Assembly: GCA_963792855.1 (NCBI GenBank)
Contig: CAWBXZ010000009.1
Span: forward strand, 186,001-250,000
Direction of reading: 5' to 3'
DNA: 64,000 nucleotides
Origin: SG8-40 sp963792855
GTDB lineage: Bacteria; Pseudomonadota; Gammaproteobacteria; Burkholderiales; Eutrophovitaceae
Below, piece after piece: positions 1-8,584 of this stretch. The notes under the pieces are model-generated. The model did no database searches and was not told where the DNA came from. It saw nothing but the letters and a program-made list of their open reading frames with translations. A program made the position numbers and the translations under genes. The first letter of the stretch is position 1. Each line of letters starts with the position of its first letter.

Positions 1-513
1 CGTGTCGGCCAGCCGACCCGCTTCATCGATACCCGAGAGCGAGGTCAGAATTTCAGGAGGGATCTTCTTGTTGAGCTTCACGTACTGATCGAACTGCGAG
101 AGCATTGCGCGCCGCATGGCTTCGACTTCATTGTTCTCGCCGTCATCGGACGAAACGGGTATCGTCTCACTGACGTAATGAGTTTTCTCGTCTGTGACCG
201 AGACAACCTCGGCTCGCTGCACGCCTTCGACGAGGACTTTTACAGTCCCGTCCGGCAATTTGAGCATTTGCAGAATGTTGGCAATGCTGCCGATGCGGTA
301 CAGATCTTCCGGCCCGGGCTCGTCCTTCGCGGCCGACTTTTGCGCAACGAGCATGATGTGCTTGCCGGCCTCCATCGCAACTTCGAGGGCCTTGATCGAC
401 TTGGGCCGACCGACAAACAGCGGGATCACCATGTGGGGAAACACCACCACATCCCGTAACGGGAGAAGCGGATAGGTCACCGCCGGTTCGTGGGATTCAT
501 AGATTTCGGTCAT
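1..513 (-). CDS. lon: Lon ATP-dependent protease, N-terminal part (cut by window edge)
   Basis: The minus strand encodes 171 residues from the ATG at 513 to the window edge without a stop. The start reads MTEIYESHEPAVTYPLLPLR, followed by a VVFPHMVIPLFVGRPKS motif typical of the Lon N-terminal substrate-binding domain. The AAA+ and Ser-Lys protease domains lie outside the window. Lon is a cytosolic protease that degrades misfolded and regulatory proteins. It follows tig-clpP-clpX on the same strand, a common proteobacterial order. A possible heat-shock promoter lies in the 58 bp gap to clpX. Identity is near certain; completeness cannot be judged. Confidence 0.95.
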   Translation of the reverse strand, partial: MTEIYESHEPAVTYPLLPLRDVVVFPHMVIPLFVGRPKSIKALEVAMEAGKHIMLVAQKSAAKDEPGPEDLYRIGSIANILQMLKLPDGTVKVLVEGVQRAEVVSVTDEKTHYVSETIPVSSDDGENNEVEAMRRAMLSQFDQYVKLNKKIPPEILTSLSGIDEAGRLADT

Positions 514-541
514 TGGACACCCGGTAACAAAGCAACATCAT

Positions 542-576
542 GCTTGAACGTTAGGGCTGCGCACTCGATATTCAAG
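542..576 (-). promoter_or_regulatory. Possible sigma-32 (heat-shock) promoter for lon
   Basis: On the minus strand CTTGAAT (576-570) is followed after 13 bp by CCCTAACG (556-549). This resembles the RpoH consensus CTTGAAA-N13..15-CCCCATNT, with the -10 part only partly matching. The predicted start is about 30 bp before the lon ATG. lon is a sigma-32 target in E. coli. The -35 part overlaps the clpX stop codon. The same bases also form a 7-bp inverted repeat (GCTTGAA/TTCAAGC), so a short hairpin is an alternative reading. Confidence 0.35.
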
Positions 577-1855
577 CCCCTCCCCCTGATCCAGCCACTT
601 TCGGCCGGTCGGAATAGATCAATATCGGTTTGGCGTCTCCTTTGATCATCCCCTCGTCCACCACCACTTTTTCCACGTTGTCCATGGACGGCAGGTCGTA
701 CATCACATCAAGCAAGGCATGCTCCATGATGGAACGCAGGCCACGGGCGCCGGTCTTGCGTGCGAGCGCCTTGCCCGAAATGGCGTGCAGGGCTTCCGGA
801 CGCATCTCCAGCTCAACACCCTCCATCGCAAACATCTTCTTGTATTGCTTGAGCAGTGCATTCTTGGGCTGGGTGAGGATTTCGATGAGCGCTTCCTCGT
901 TCAACTCGTCAAGGGTGGCGACGACCGGAAGCCTGCCGACAAATTCCGGGATAAGTCCGTACTTGATCAGATCCTCCGGCTCAACCTCACGCAGCACGGC
1001 ACCGATATCTTTCGCGTTGTCCTTGCTACGAACTTCGGCACCGAAACCGATGCCGCTCTTCTCCGAACGCTGCCGGATGACCTTGTCGAGGCCATCGAAT
1101 GCGCCGCCACATACAAACAGGATGTTGGTGGTATCGACCTGGACAAACTCCTGATTGGGGTGTTTACGCCCGCCTTGCGGCGGCACGGAGGCGATCGTAC
1201 CTTCGATCAGCTTGAGCAATGCTTGCTGAACACCCTCCCCGGACACATCGCGGGTAATCGACGGGTTATCGGACTTGCGCGACACCTTGTCAATTTCATC
1301 AATATAAACAATGCCTCGTTGCGCCTTTTCGATGTCGTAGTCGCACTTCTGAAGCAATTTCTGGATGATATTTTCAACGTCCTCGCCCACGTAACCGGCT
1401 TCGGTCAGTGTCGTTGCGTCCGCCATCACGAAGGGTACGTTCAAGAGGCGCGCCAGAGTCTGGGCCAGAAGGGTCTTGCCCGAGCCGGTCGGACCAATGA
1501 GCAGGATGTTGGATTTGGACAGCTCGATGTCGTCCTTTTGCTGCCCGGTCTTGAGCCGCTTGTAATGGTTGTAGACCGCGACCGACAAGATACGCTTGGC
1601 CGTCGACTGGCCGATAACATACTGATCGAGTATTTCACGGATCTCGTGAGGGACGGGCAAATCGGACTTTATCCCCTTGCCCGAGATGTCGACCTGGCTC
1701 TCTTCGCGAATGATGTCATTACACAACTCAATGCATTCATCGCAGATAAATACCGACGGGCCCGCAATCAGCTTACGGACTTCGTGCTGGCTCTTACCGC
1801 AAAAAGAGCAATACAGGAGTTTCTCACCACCCGGTTTGTCAGACATGGCTGCCAT
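572..1855 (-). CDS. clpX: ATP-dependent Clp protease ATP-binding subunit ClpX
   Basis: The 427-residue product has the N-terminal C4 zinc finger (CSFCGKSQ near residue 17, then CDECIELC), the Walker A motif GPTGSGKT, Walker B YIDEIDK, the IGFGAEV loop and the sensor-2 GARGLRS. Length is normal for the family. ClpX is the hexameric unfoldase that feeds substrates into ClpP in the cytosol. Two starts are possible, ATG 1855 (MAAMSDK) and ATG 1846 (MSDK); the second matches most ClpX proteins better. It lies 115 bp downstream of clpP on the same strand. Confidence 0.97.
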   Translation of the reverse strand: MAAMSDKPGGEKLLYCSFCGKSQHEVRKLIAGPSVFICDECIELCNDIIREESQVDISGKGIKSDLPVPHEIREILDQYVIGQSTAKRILSVAVYNHYKRLKTGQQKDDIELSKSNILLIGPTGSGKTLLAQTLARLLNVPFVMADATTLTEAGYVGEDVENIIQKLLQKCDYDIEKAQRGIVYIDEIDKVSRKSDNPSITRDVSGEGVQQALLKLIEGTIASVPPQGGRKHPNQEFVQVDTTNILFVCGGAFDGLDKVIRQRSEKSGIGFGAEVRSKDNAKDIGAVLREVEPEDLIKYGLIPEFVGRLPVVATLDELNEEALIEILTQPKNALLKQYKKMFAMEGVELEMRPEALHAISGKALARKTGARGLRSIMEHALLDVMYDLPSMDNVEKVVVDEGMIKGDAKPILIYSDRPKVAGSGGGA

Positions 1856-1970
1856 CAGTTGTCAGTTCCACTTTCTGTACATGTTACAAACATCAAGAAC
1901 GCTACTGGTTCCAAAGCGAAATCCGGTCCTTCCCGCCCCCTGGCCTTCGTCTCCGGGAACCCATTGGCCA

Positions 1971-2615
1971 TCAGGCTGACTGGCCCGCTGTAGCCCGACT
2001 GACCAGAACCTGGTCGATCAAACCGTACTTTACAGCCTCTTCAGCACTTAGGAAATTGTCACGATCAGTATCTCTCTGAATTGTCGCAACATCCTGACCC
2101 GTGTGATGAGAAAGCAGCTGATTCAAACGCTCCCGCAGGTAGAGAATTTCCCGCGCGTGAATCTCGATATCCGAAGCCTGCCCCTGGAAGCCGCCCATCG
2201 GCTGATGAATCATTACCCGCGAATTGGGCAATGCGAAACGCTTCTTCTTCGCACCCGCACCCAGCAAAAACGCACCCATACTGGCAGCCTGGCCGACACA
2301 CAAGGTGCTGACATCCGGCTTGATGAACTGCATGGTGTCGTAAATCGCCAGACCGGCGGAAACGGCCCCACCCGGGGAATTGATGTAGAACGAAATGTCC
2401 TTCTCGGGATTCTCGGATTCGAGAAACAGCATCTGGGCGACGATCAGGTTGGCGCTGACCTCGTTTACCGGCCCCACCAGGAATACGACACGTTCCTTGA
2501 GCAGACGCGAGTAAATGTCGTAGGCGCGCTCGCCCCTGCCGCTGTGTTCGATGACCATGGGGACGAGCCCGAGGGCGCGGGGGTCGTCGTCCAGCCTGTC
2601 ATGCATCCAGCTCAT
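1971..2615 (-). CDS. clpP: ATP-dependent Clp protease proteolytic subunit ClpP
   Basis: A 214-residue serine peptidase of family S14. The catalytic triad is visible: Ser in GQAASMGAFLL, His in MIHQPMGGFQG and Asp in RDTDRDNFLS. It forms the tetradecameric barrel that works with ClpX. Its ATG overlaps the tig stop codon by 4 bp (ATGA), so translation is probably coupled to trigger factor. A later start (MVIEHSGRGERAYD) would match the mature family N-terminus, as ClpP is often made with a short propeptide. Confidence 0.97.
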   Translation of the reverse strand: MSWMHDRLDDDPRALGLVPMVIEHSGRGERAYDIYSRLLKERVVFLVGPVNEVSANLIVAQMLFLESENPEKDISFYINSPGGAVSAGLAIYDTMQFIKPDVSTLCVGQAASMGAFLLGAGAKKKRFALPNSRVMIHQPMGGFQGQASDIEIHAREILYLRERLNQLLSHHTGQDVATIQRDTDRDNFLSAEEAVKYGLIDQVLVSRATAGQSA

Positions 2616-3919
2616 TGCGCACTCCCCATCAGATCATCGAACGCCATCGGCTTGTCTTCGACCTTTGCCTGCCCGACGACCCATTTGACGAGATTTGACT
2701 CCAGCACGACCGACTCGATCTCGCGCAAACGGTCAGGTGACTGGTAGTACCAGCGCCGGACTTCATCGGGCTGCTCGTACGCTTTGGCCTGCTCCTCCAC
2801 CACCTCCTTGACTTGATCCGGTTTGGCGCTCAATCCGTGCTTGCTCACCACCTCGGAAACGATCAAACCCAGCCGCACGCGCCGAGTCGCCTCCTCGCCG
2901 AACGCCTCCCGCGGTAGCGGGGTGTTCTCGGTGTTCACGCCGCGTGACCGCAAGTTCTGTTTCATCTGCTCCATCAGCCGTTCGATTTCCTGGTCAACCA
3001 GAGATTGCGGAACCTCAAGCGCCGCGGTGTCCAGCAGGGTTTTCATCACCCTGTCCTTGAGTTGCGCTTCGGTGCGGCGTTTCACCTCGCGCTCCAGATT
3101 GTCACGAACCTCCGAGCGCATTTTTTCAAGATCGCCGTCTGCGACCCCCAGGGTCTTGGCGAACTCTGCATCGATCTCGGGCAGCCTCGGTTCCAGAACC
3201 TCATGCACCGTGATCTCGAACTGCGCTTCTTTTCCCGCGACTTCCTTGCCGTGATAGTCATCCGGGAATTTCATCCCGAAGGTCCGGGTTTCCCCGGCAC
3301 TGAGGCCGATCACATTCGACTCGAAGTCGGGCAGCAGCCTGCCCTCGCCAAGCTGGACAACGGTTCCTTCCGCCGTGCCCCCATCGAACGGCTCGCCGTC
3401 GATGGTCCCCTTGTAATCGATCTTCACCTGATCGCCGGAAGCTGCTGACCGCTCTACGGGTTCGAATACCGCCCTTTGTTTGCGCAGCACCTCCAGCGTC
3501 TTGTCGACTTCCGCATCGCCCACTTCGACGACCGGCTTCTCGACAACGGCGCCCGACAAATCGCCGAGTGTGACTTCCGGGTAGACCTCGAAGGTCGCCG
3601 TGTATTCGAATTCGCCGTTCGTGTCGCCGGCAGACTGAACCTCAATCCTGGGAAGGCCGGCCACACGCAGTTTCTGTTCACGCACGGCATCGCCAAAACT
3701 CTTCTGTATGGTGTCCCCGAGCACTTCCTGACGAACCTGCCCCCCGTATTGCTGCTCGACAATCTTTACCGGGACCTTTCCGGGCCGGAACCCGTGAATC
3801 TTGACGGTTCGGGACAGGCGCTTGAGGCGATTAGCCACCTCCGTGTCCACGTCCTGCATCGGCACCGTAATGGAAAGGCGGCGTTCAAGGGAACTGAGTG
3901 TTTCTAGGTTTGTTTGCAT
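2612..3919 (-). CDS. tig: Trigger factor (ribosome-associated chaperone, peptidyl-prolyl isomerase)
   Basis: A 435-residue protein with the ribosome-binding signature GFRPGKVP near residue 44, a central FKBP-type domain (GDQVKIDYKGTIDGEPFDGG near residue 160) and the C-terminal helical chaperone domain. Length is typical. It binds nascent chains at the ribosome exit tunnel. The ATG at 3919 is the first residue of a good family N-terminus (MQTNLETLSSLERRL). It is the first protein gene after tRNA-Leu and overlaps clpP by 4 bp. Confidence 0.97.
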   Translation of the reverse strand: MQTNLETLSSLERRLSITVPMQDVDTEVANRLKRLSRTVKIHGFRPGKVPVKIVEQQYGGQVRQEVLGDTIQKSFGDAVREQKLRVAGLPRIEVQSAGDTNGEFEYTATFEVYPEVTLGDLSGAVVEKPVVEVGDAEVDKTLEVLRKQRAVFEPVERSAASGDQVKIDYKGTIDGEPFDGGTAEGTVVQLGEGRLLPDFESNVIGLSAGETRTFGMKFPDDYHGKEVAGKEAQFEITVHEVLEPRLPEIDAEFAKTLGVADGDLEKMRSEVRDNLEREVKRRTEAQLKDRVMKTLLDTAALEVPQSLVDQEIERLMEQMKQNLRSRGVNTENTPLPREAFGEEATRRVRLGLIVSEVVSKHGLSAKPDQVKEVVEEQAKAYEQPDEVRRWYYQSPDRLREIESVVLESNLVKWVVGQAKVEDKPMAFDDLMGSAQ

Positions 3920-4141
3920 CGATTCTTAAGCTTTCGGAACAAGGCGCGCTGGCCGTCAGGTGGTTTAATCCTGCGTGTGTTTTCGGATACCGGGACTGCC
4001 AGGCTTGCGTCGGGCATACCGGCCTAACTCAAACTCGGGCAGCGCAACGCCGGGGTAGTTCAAAATCACATCGTCAACTACCGGGGCAAGCAATCAGTCG
4101 TTCAATTCCGCTGCAGCGAGGCGACCGCTGTAATGCGAAAC

Positions 4142-4226
<85 letters not shown>

Positions 4227-4345
4227 GACTGCCGCATTTTAATATAATCCCCCCCTTCACCGCCACTTGGACCGCACATTTGGCGCCCCGCCGCCCTTTT
4301 TTAACCCGTTGTTTTTTGAAGATTTACTTCAGCCCCCTCTGAGCG

Positions 4346-5161
4346 ATGGGTATCGATCACTACGAGAATTTCCCGGTCGCGTCGGTTTTGTTGCCAAAAC
4401 GGCTGCGCCGCCCGATCGAACTGATCTACCGGTTTGCGCGAACGGCTGACGATTTTGCCGATGAAGGTGACGACCAGCCCGCCCAAAGACTGGAGAAGCT
4501 TGAGCAATATCAGCAGCAGCTTGACATCATCGAACAGGACGGCACATCGCTGACGCCGCTTTTCAGGGATCTCGAGCCAGTCATCAGGCAGTACGGCCTG
4601 CCCATAAACCTCTTTCGCGACCTGTTGTCGGCCTTTTCCCAGGACGTGGTCAAGCACCGCTATAACGACTTTTCCGAAGTGCTCGACTATTGCCGCCGTT
4701 CAGCCAATCCGGTCGGCCGATTGTTACTGCATCTGTATGACGCGGTGAGCAAAGCCAATCTGGATTATTCGGATAACATCTGCACCAGTCTGCAATTGAT
4801 CAACTTTCTCCAGGATATCGAACCGGATTACCGACGAAACCGCATCTACATGCCGGGCGACGAAATGCGACGGTTCGGCATCAGCGAATCCCAGATCGCG
4901 GCCGCGGACACATCGGGCAACTGGCCGGCGTTCATGATGTTCCAGATCGAACGCGCCAAAGGCATGCTGAACTCGGGCGCTCCTCTCGGCTCCGTGCTGC
5001 CGGGACGCATCGGCCTGGAATTGCGGACCATCGTATGCGGCGGCACACGCATTCTCGAAAAACTTCACGCGATCCGCGGAGATGTCTTTCGCCACCGTCC
5101 GGCTTTGCAATCGACTGACTGGGTAATCATGCTCTACCGCTCCATCTTTTCCTACCGATGA
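4346..5161 (+). CDS. hpnC: Squalene synthase-like protein HpnC
   Basis: A 271-residue member of the trans-isoprenyl diphosphate synthase (squalene/phytoene synthase) family. The first Asp-rich motif is FARTADDFADE (near residue 30) and the second is NFLQDIEPDYRRNR (near residue 155). In the HpnCDE route HpnC converts presqualene diphosphate to hydroxysqualene for hopanoid synthesis. The stop overlaps the hpnD start by 4 bp. The MGIDHYENFPVAS start is the HpnC hallmark that separates it from HpnD. Confidence 0.93.
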   Translation: MGIDHYENFPVASVLLPKRLRRPIELIYRFARTADDFADEGDDQPAQRLEKLEQYQQQLDIIEQDGTSLTPLFRDLEPVIRQYGLPINLFRDLLSAFSQDVVKHRYNDFSEVLDYCRRSANPVGRLLLHLYDAVSKANLDYSDNICTSLQLINFLQDIEPDYRRNRIYMPGDEMRRFGISESQIAAADTSGNWPAFMMFQIERAKGMLNSGAPLGSVLPGRIGLELRTIVCGGTRILEKLHAIRGDVFRHRPALQSTDWVIMLYRSIFSYR

Positions 5162-5991
5162 CACCCGAGCAATACTGCCAGGACAAAGCGGCGAAGAGCG
5201 GCTCGAGTTTCTATTACAGCTTCCTGTTTCTGCCGCCCGAGCAACGGCGCGCGATCACTGCACTGTACGCGTTTTGCCGTGAAGTAGATGATGTCGTCGA
5301 TGAGTCCACCAACCCTGATCTCGCGCGCACCAGGCTGGCCTGGTGGCGGACCGAAGTTGGCGAACTGTTCCACGGTACTGCACAGCATCCGGTTACACGC
5401 GCGCTCGTGCCAGCGGTAAAGACGTTTGATCTTCCCGAATCGAGGTTCCATGAAATTATCGACGGTATGGAAATGGACCTCGATCAGAATCGATACGCCA
5501 GTTTCGAAGAACTCAGGATTTATTGCCATCGCGTTGCCGGCGTCGTCGGGCTGATGGCGGCCGATATCTTCGGGCACACCCGGGAAACGACTCTCGACTA
5601 CGCGGAGAACCTGGGTACGGCGTTTCAGTTGACGAACATCATTCGCGACGTCGGCGAGGATGCGCGCCGCAATCGTATTTACGTCCCCCTGGATGACCTG
5701 CGCAGATTCCGGGTCGAGGCCGATGAAATTCTCCACGGACGCACATCGGACCGGTTCATGGCACTCATCCGCTTCGAGATCGACCGGGCGCGGGACTTTT
5801 ATGCCCGCGCATTCGCAGCGCTGCCGGACGAAGACCGCCGGTCGCAACGGCCCGGACTTGTCATGGCAGGCATTTACCAGGCACTCTTGAACGATATCGA
5901 GACAGAACCAGTAGACGTCTTGACGAAACGCGCCAGCATGACGCCAATACGCAAATTGTGGATCGCGTGGCGCACCTGGCTCAGAGCGTGA
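5158..5991 (+). CDS. hpnD: Presqualene diphosphate synthase HpnD
   Basis: A 277-residue protein that starts MTPEQYCQDKAAKSGSSFYY, the conserved HpnD opening. Its Asp-rich motifs are FCREVDDVVDE and NIIRDVGEDARRNRIYVP. HpnD condenses two farnesyl diphosphates to presqualene diphosphate, the first step of the HpnDCE squalene route. It is translationally coupled on both sides: ATGA overlap with hpnC and GTGA overlap with hpnE. Length is normal. The cyclase gene (shc/hpnF) is not in the window. Confidence 0.95.
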   Translation: MTPEQYCQDKAAKSGSSFYYSFLFLPPEQRRAITALYAFCREVDDVVDESTNPDLARTRLAWWRTEVGELFHGTAQHPVTRALVPAVKTFDLPESRFHEIIDGMEMDLDQNRYASFEELRIYCHRVAGVVGLMAADIFGHTRETTLDYAENLGTAFQLTNIIRDVGEDARRNRIYVPLDDLRRFRVEADEILHGRTSDRFMALIRFEIDRARDFYARAFAALPDEDRRSQRPGLVMAGIYQALLNDIETEPVDVLTKRASMTPIRKLWIAWRTWLRA

Positions 5992-7299
5992 CGCCCTCCT
6001 CTGCTCGGGCAATCCGTGTGGCCATAGTCGGCGGAGGCTGGGCCGGCATGTCAGCCGCGGTTGAACTCGCATCGCGAAACATCCCTGTTTCGGTTTTTGA
6101 AGCAGCAAACATACTGGGCGGGCGGGCACGGCGCGTGGAGATTAAGGGACTCGCGCTCGACAACGGGTTGCATATTCTCGCCGGAGCCTATCGCGAGACC
6201 TTGCGCATGATCCGCACTGTCAATGGCCCGGATGAATCCGCCCTTTTGCTGCGCTTGCCGCTGCAACTAAGAGTCGAGCCGGATTTCCGGATGCGCGCGC
6301 CTCGCCTGCCGCGCCCCTTGCACGTCGCCGCAGCGCTTGTCTTCGCGAGCGGGCTGAACCTCCCGTCAAAGCTGGCGGCGATTCGTTTCATACAAACGAT
6401 GAAGGCGCGCGAATTTCGCTGTGACGCTGACCTTACCGTCACCATGCTCCTGAACCAGCAAGGCCAGGCCGGCAAACTCATCGACAGCCTATGGAATCCG
6501 CTTTGCGTCGCCGCACTCAATACGCCCCCGGACCAGGCCGATGCCCAGACCTTCCTGAACGTATTGCGCGATTCGCTCGCCGGTTCCCGCAGTGCCAGCG
6601 ATCTCTTGTTGCCGAGAGTGGATTTCAGCACGCTTTTTCCGGAACCCGCCGCCGAATACGTGCGCCGTCACGGCGGTGAGGTCCAGACAGGACAAACCGT
6701 CACCGCCTTGCAGGTGCTTGACGACGGTTTCGAACTGACCACGTCATCCGCCCGGCGTTACTCGCACGTCATTCTCGCCGTCGGCCCGCACGGGCTTGCA
6801 AAACTGGCAGAGAACATTCCGCAGCTCACGCAACAGATGGACATGGTCAAACAATTCAGCTACCAGCCCATTTACTCGGTGTTCCTGCAGTATCCGCGGC
6901 ACGTCAGGCTGCCAGAAGCAATGATCGGCATGCGCGACAGCCTGGTACAGTGGGTCTTCGACCGCGGGCGTCTATGTGACCAACCGGGCATGTTGGGCGT
7001 GGTGATCAGCGCGTCAGGTAGCCACCAGGAGCTTTCGCGGGAAGTGTTGGTGCAACGGGTTCACGATCAGCTGGCTCGGCAATTCTCGCTGCCGCGCACC
7101 GGAGTGGCATCAGGTTATCGCAGAAAAGCGCGCCACCTTTGCCGCCACACCACGGCTGCAGCGCCCTTCCAATCTCACTGCGGTAACCGGGCTGTTGCTC
7201 GCGGGCGATTACACTGCAGGCCCTTACCCGGCTACGCTCGAAGCTGCCGTGCGCAGCGGGTTGGCCTGCGCCCGAAACATTGCGAGTACTCATGATTGA
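5988..7299 (+). CDS. hpnE: Hydroxysqualene dehydroxylase HpnE, interrupted by a +1 frameshift
   Basis: An FAD-dependent oxidoreductase: RVAIVGGGWAGMSAAVEL is the Rossmann FAD motif, and LPRVDFSTLFPEPAA and VQWVFDRGR are HpnE-type segments. HpnE reduces hydroxysqualene to squalene. The likely start is GTG 5988, overlapping the hpnD stop as GTGA. As sequenced the frame ends at 7295 with an unrelated Arg/His-rich tail. From about 7095 the true C-terminus (EWHQVIAEKRATF, GLLLAGDYTAGPYPATLEAAV) continues one frame over and stops at 7299. One extra base in CCGCGCACCGG (about 7090-7102) explains this. It is a real lesion or a sequence error. Confidence 0.88.
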
Positions 7300-8044
7300 T
7301 CCTGTGCGATATCAGCCGCCCGCGAACCTGCTTGCCGGGCGCGTCATCCTGGTAACCGGCGCCAGTCGCGGACTCGGTCGTGCCGTTGCACTGGCTTGCG
7401 CGGGCCACGGCGCCACAGTGGTTCTCAACGCGCGTAACGTCAGTCTGCTGGATGCCGTCTATGATGAGATTACGCGTGCCGGGTTGGCCGAGCCGGCCTC
7501 ACTGCCACTCGACCTCGACACCGCGGGGTGGCGCGAGTACGCACAAGCGGCGGGCCTGATCGGCAAACAATTGGGCCGGCTCGACGGAATCGCACACTGC
7601 GCGTCGCACCTGGAAAAGCTCTCCCCGCTGGAGACACAGTCAATCGATGAATGGCAGCGTATGCTGAGGGTTAACCTCATCGCACCATTTGCGATTAACC
7701 AGGCGTGCGCCCGGCTTTTGCGTCAGTCACCGGATGCATCCGTCGTGGTGACCTCCGAAATGCACGCGTCGGCTCCGGCAGCGTTTTGGGGAGGCTACGC
7801 GGTATCCAAAGCCGGACTGGAAACGCTGGCAAGGATTCAGGACGACGAATGGTCCGCAGATGAAAACCTTCGCATCAACACGGTCGTGCCGGGACCGATC
7901 AACTCGCCGCTACGCGGCAAGACGCACCCCGGAGAAAATACCGATGCGCTGCCGGCACCAGAGAGCCTGACACCCTTGTATCTTTACCTGCTGGGCCCGG
8001 ACAGCCGCGGGGTCAGCGGACAAACTTTCCCAGCTCAGCCCTGA
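7292..8044 (+). CDS. SDR family oxidoreductase, YciK-like
   Basis: A 250-residue classical short-chain dehydrogenase. The cofactor motif TGASRGLG lies near residue 27, the active-site pair is Tyr in GGYAVSKAG with Lys four residues on, and the preceding Ser is in VVVTSEMH. The N-terminus (MIDPVRYQPPANLLAGRVILVTG) and length resemble the YciK group. The ATG at 7292 overlaps the restored hpnE stop; an upstream TTG (7280) is less likely. It may be translated with the hpn operon. Substrate is unknown. Its 3' end overlaps the convergent thioesterase gene by 10 bp. Confidence 0.85.
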   Translation: MIDPVRYQPPANLLAGRVILVTGASRGLGRAVALACAGHGATVVLNARNVSLLDAVYDEITRAGLAEPASLPLDLDTAGWREYAQAAGLIGKQLGRLDGIAHCASHLEKLSPLETQSIDEWQRMLRVNLIAPFAINQACARLLRQSPDASVVVTSEMHASAPAAFWGGYAVSKAGLETLARIQDDEWSADENLRINTVVPGPINSPLRGKTHPGENTDALPAPESLTPLYLYLLGPDSRGVSGQTFPAQP

Positions 8045-8445
8045 ATCTTCTCCCTCATCCAGTCCGGCATGGGTCGCGAGCGCCCAGCCCCTAAATCGAT
8101 CCACACCAATTTGGCCTCCGCTTCCGCGAAGCGTTCGTTTGGATCGTTCGCGTTGTAGAGTTCGTGCCACATCGAGAAGCTGCTGTGGCCGGGATTACCC
8201 GTGTATGACGTAATCTCGAACTCGACCGGGTAAATCGCCGGCTTGATGTACTTGCAGGTTATGGTTCCCAGTATCGGCCCCTCGGCACCGACCCGGTACT
8301 CGATGGGAAGACTCTCGAACCATGCGATCCGCACCTCCTCGAAATAGCGCAGGTACGAGACGTTGTTCATGTGGCCAAGCGCGTCCATTTCCCCCCAGCG
8401 CATGAACATGCGATCCGTTCGAACCAGTTTTCGTTGTTCTGACAT
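8035..8445 (-). CDS. Acyl-CoA thioesterase, 4HBT/YbgC-like hotdog fold
   Basis: A 136-residue single hotdog domain. The motif RWGEMDALGHMNNVSYLRYFEE carries the catalytic Asp of the 4-hydroxybenzoyl-CoA thioesterase family, and ITCKYIKPAIYPVEFEI forms the second strand pair. It should hydrolyse acyl-CoA esters in the cytosol; chain length cannot be told. It is divergent from ETF-QO and convergent with the SDR gene. A role alongside the nearby beta-oxidation genes is an inference from context. Confidence 0.85.
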   Translation of the reverse strand: MSEQRKLVRTDRMFMRWGEMDALGHMNNVSYLRYFEEVRIAWFESLPIEYRVGAEGPILGTITCKYIKPAIYPVEFEITSYTGNPGHSSFSMWHELYNANDPNERFAEAEAKLVWIDLGAGRSRPMPDWMREKIQG

Positions 8446-8584
8446 GTGTCGTTCCGATGGTCAGCGACGCATCGGCGCTCACCCGGCGAACTCACGCTCG
8501 ACCGGCGCGCCGTCAATCGCTATATGATTACAATTTTACGGGTGCGCATTCTAACAGTCATGCCCGAACAACAAGGAGACGACT

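Noticed and set aside
719..1993. A 424-codon plus-strand open frame over clpX
   Set aside because: It is antisense to clpX with no ribosome site or domain; an effect of GC-rich codon bias.
5152..6129. A 325-codon minus-strand frame opposite hpnD
   Set aside because: Antisense to a clear, family-typical gene; no motif.
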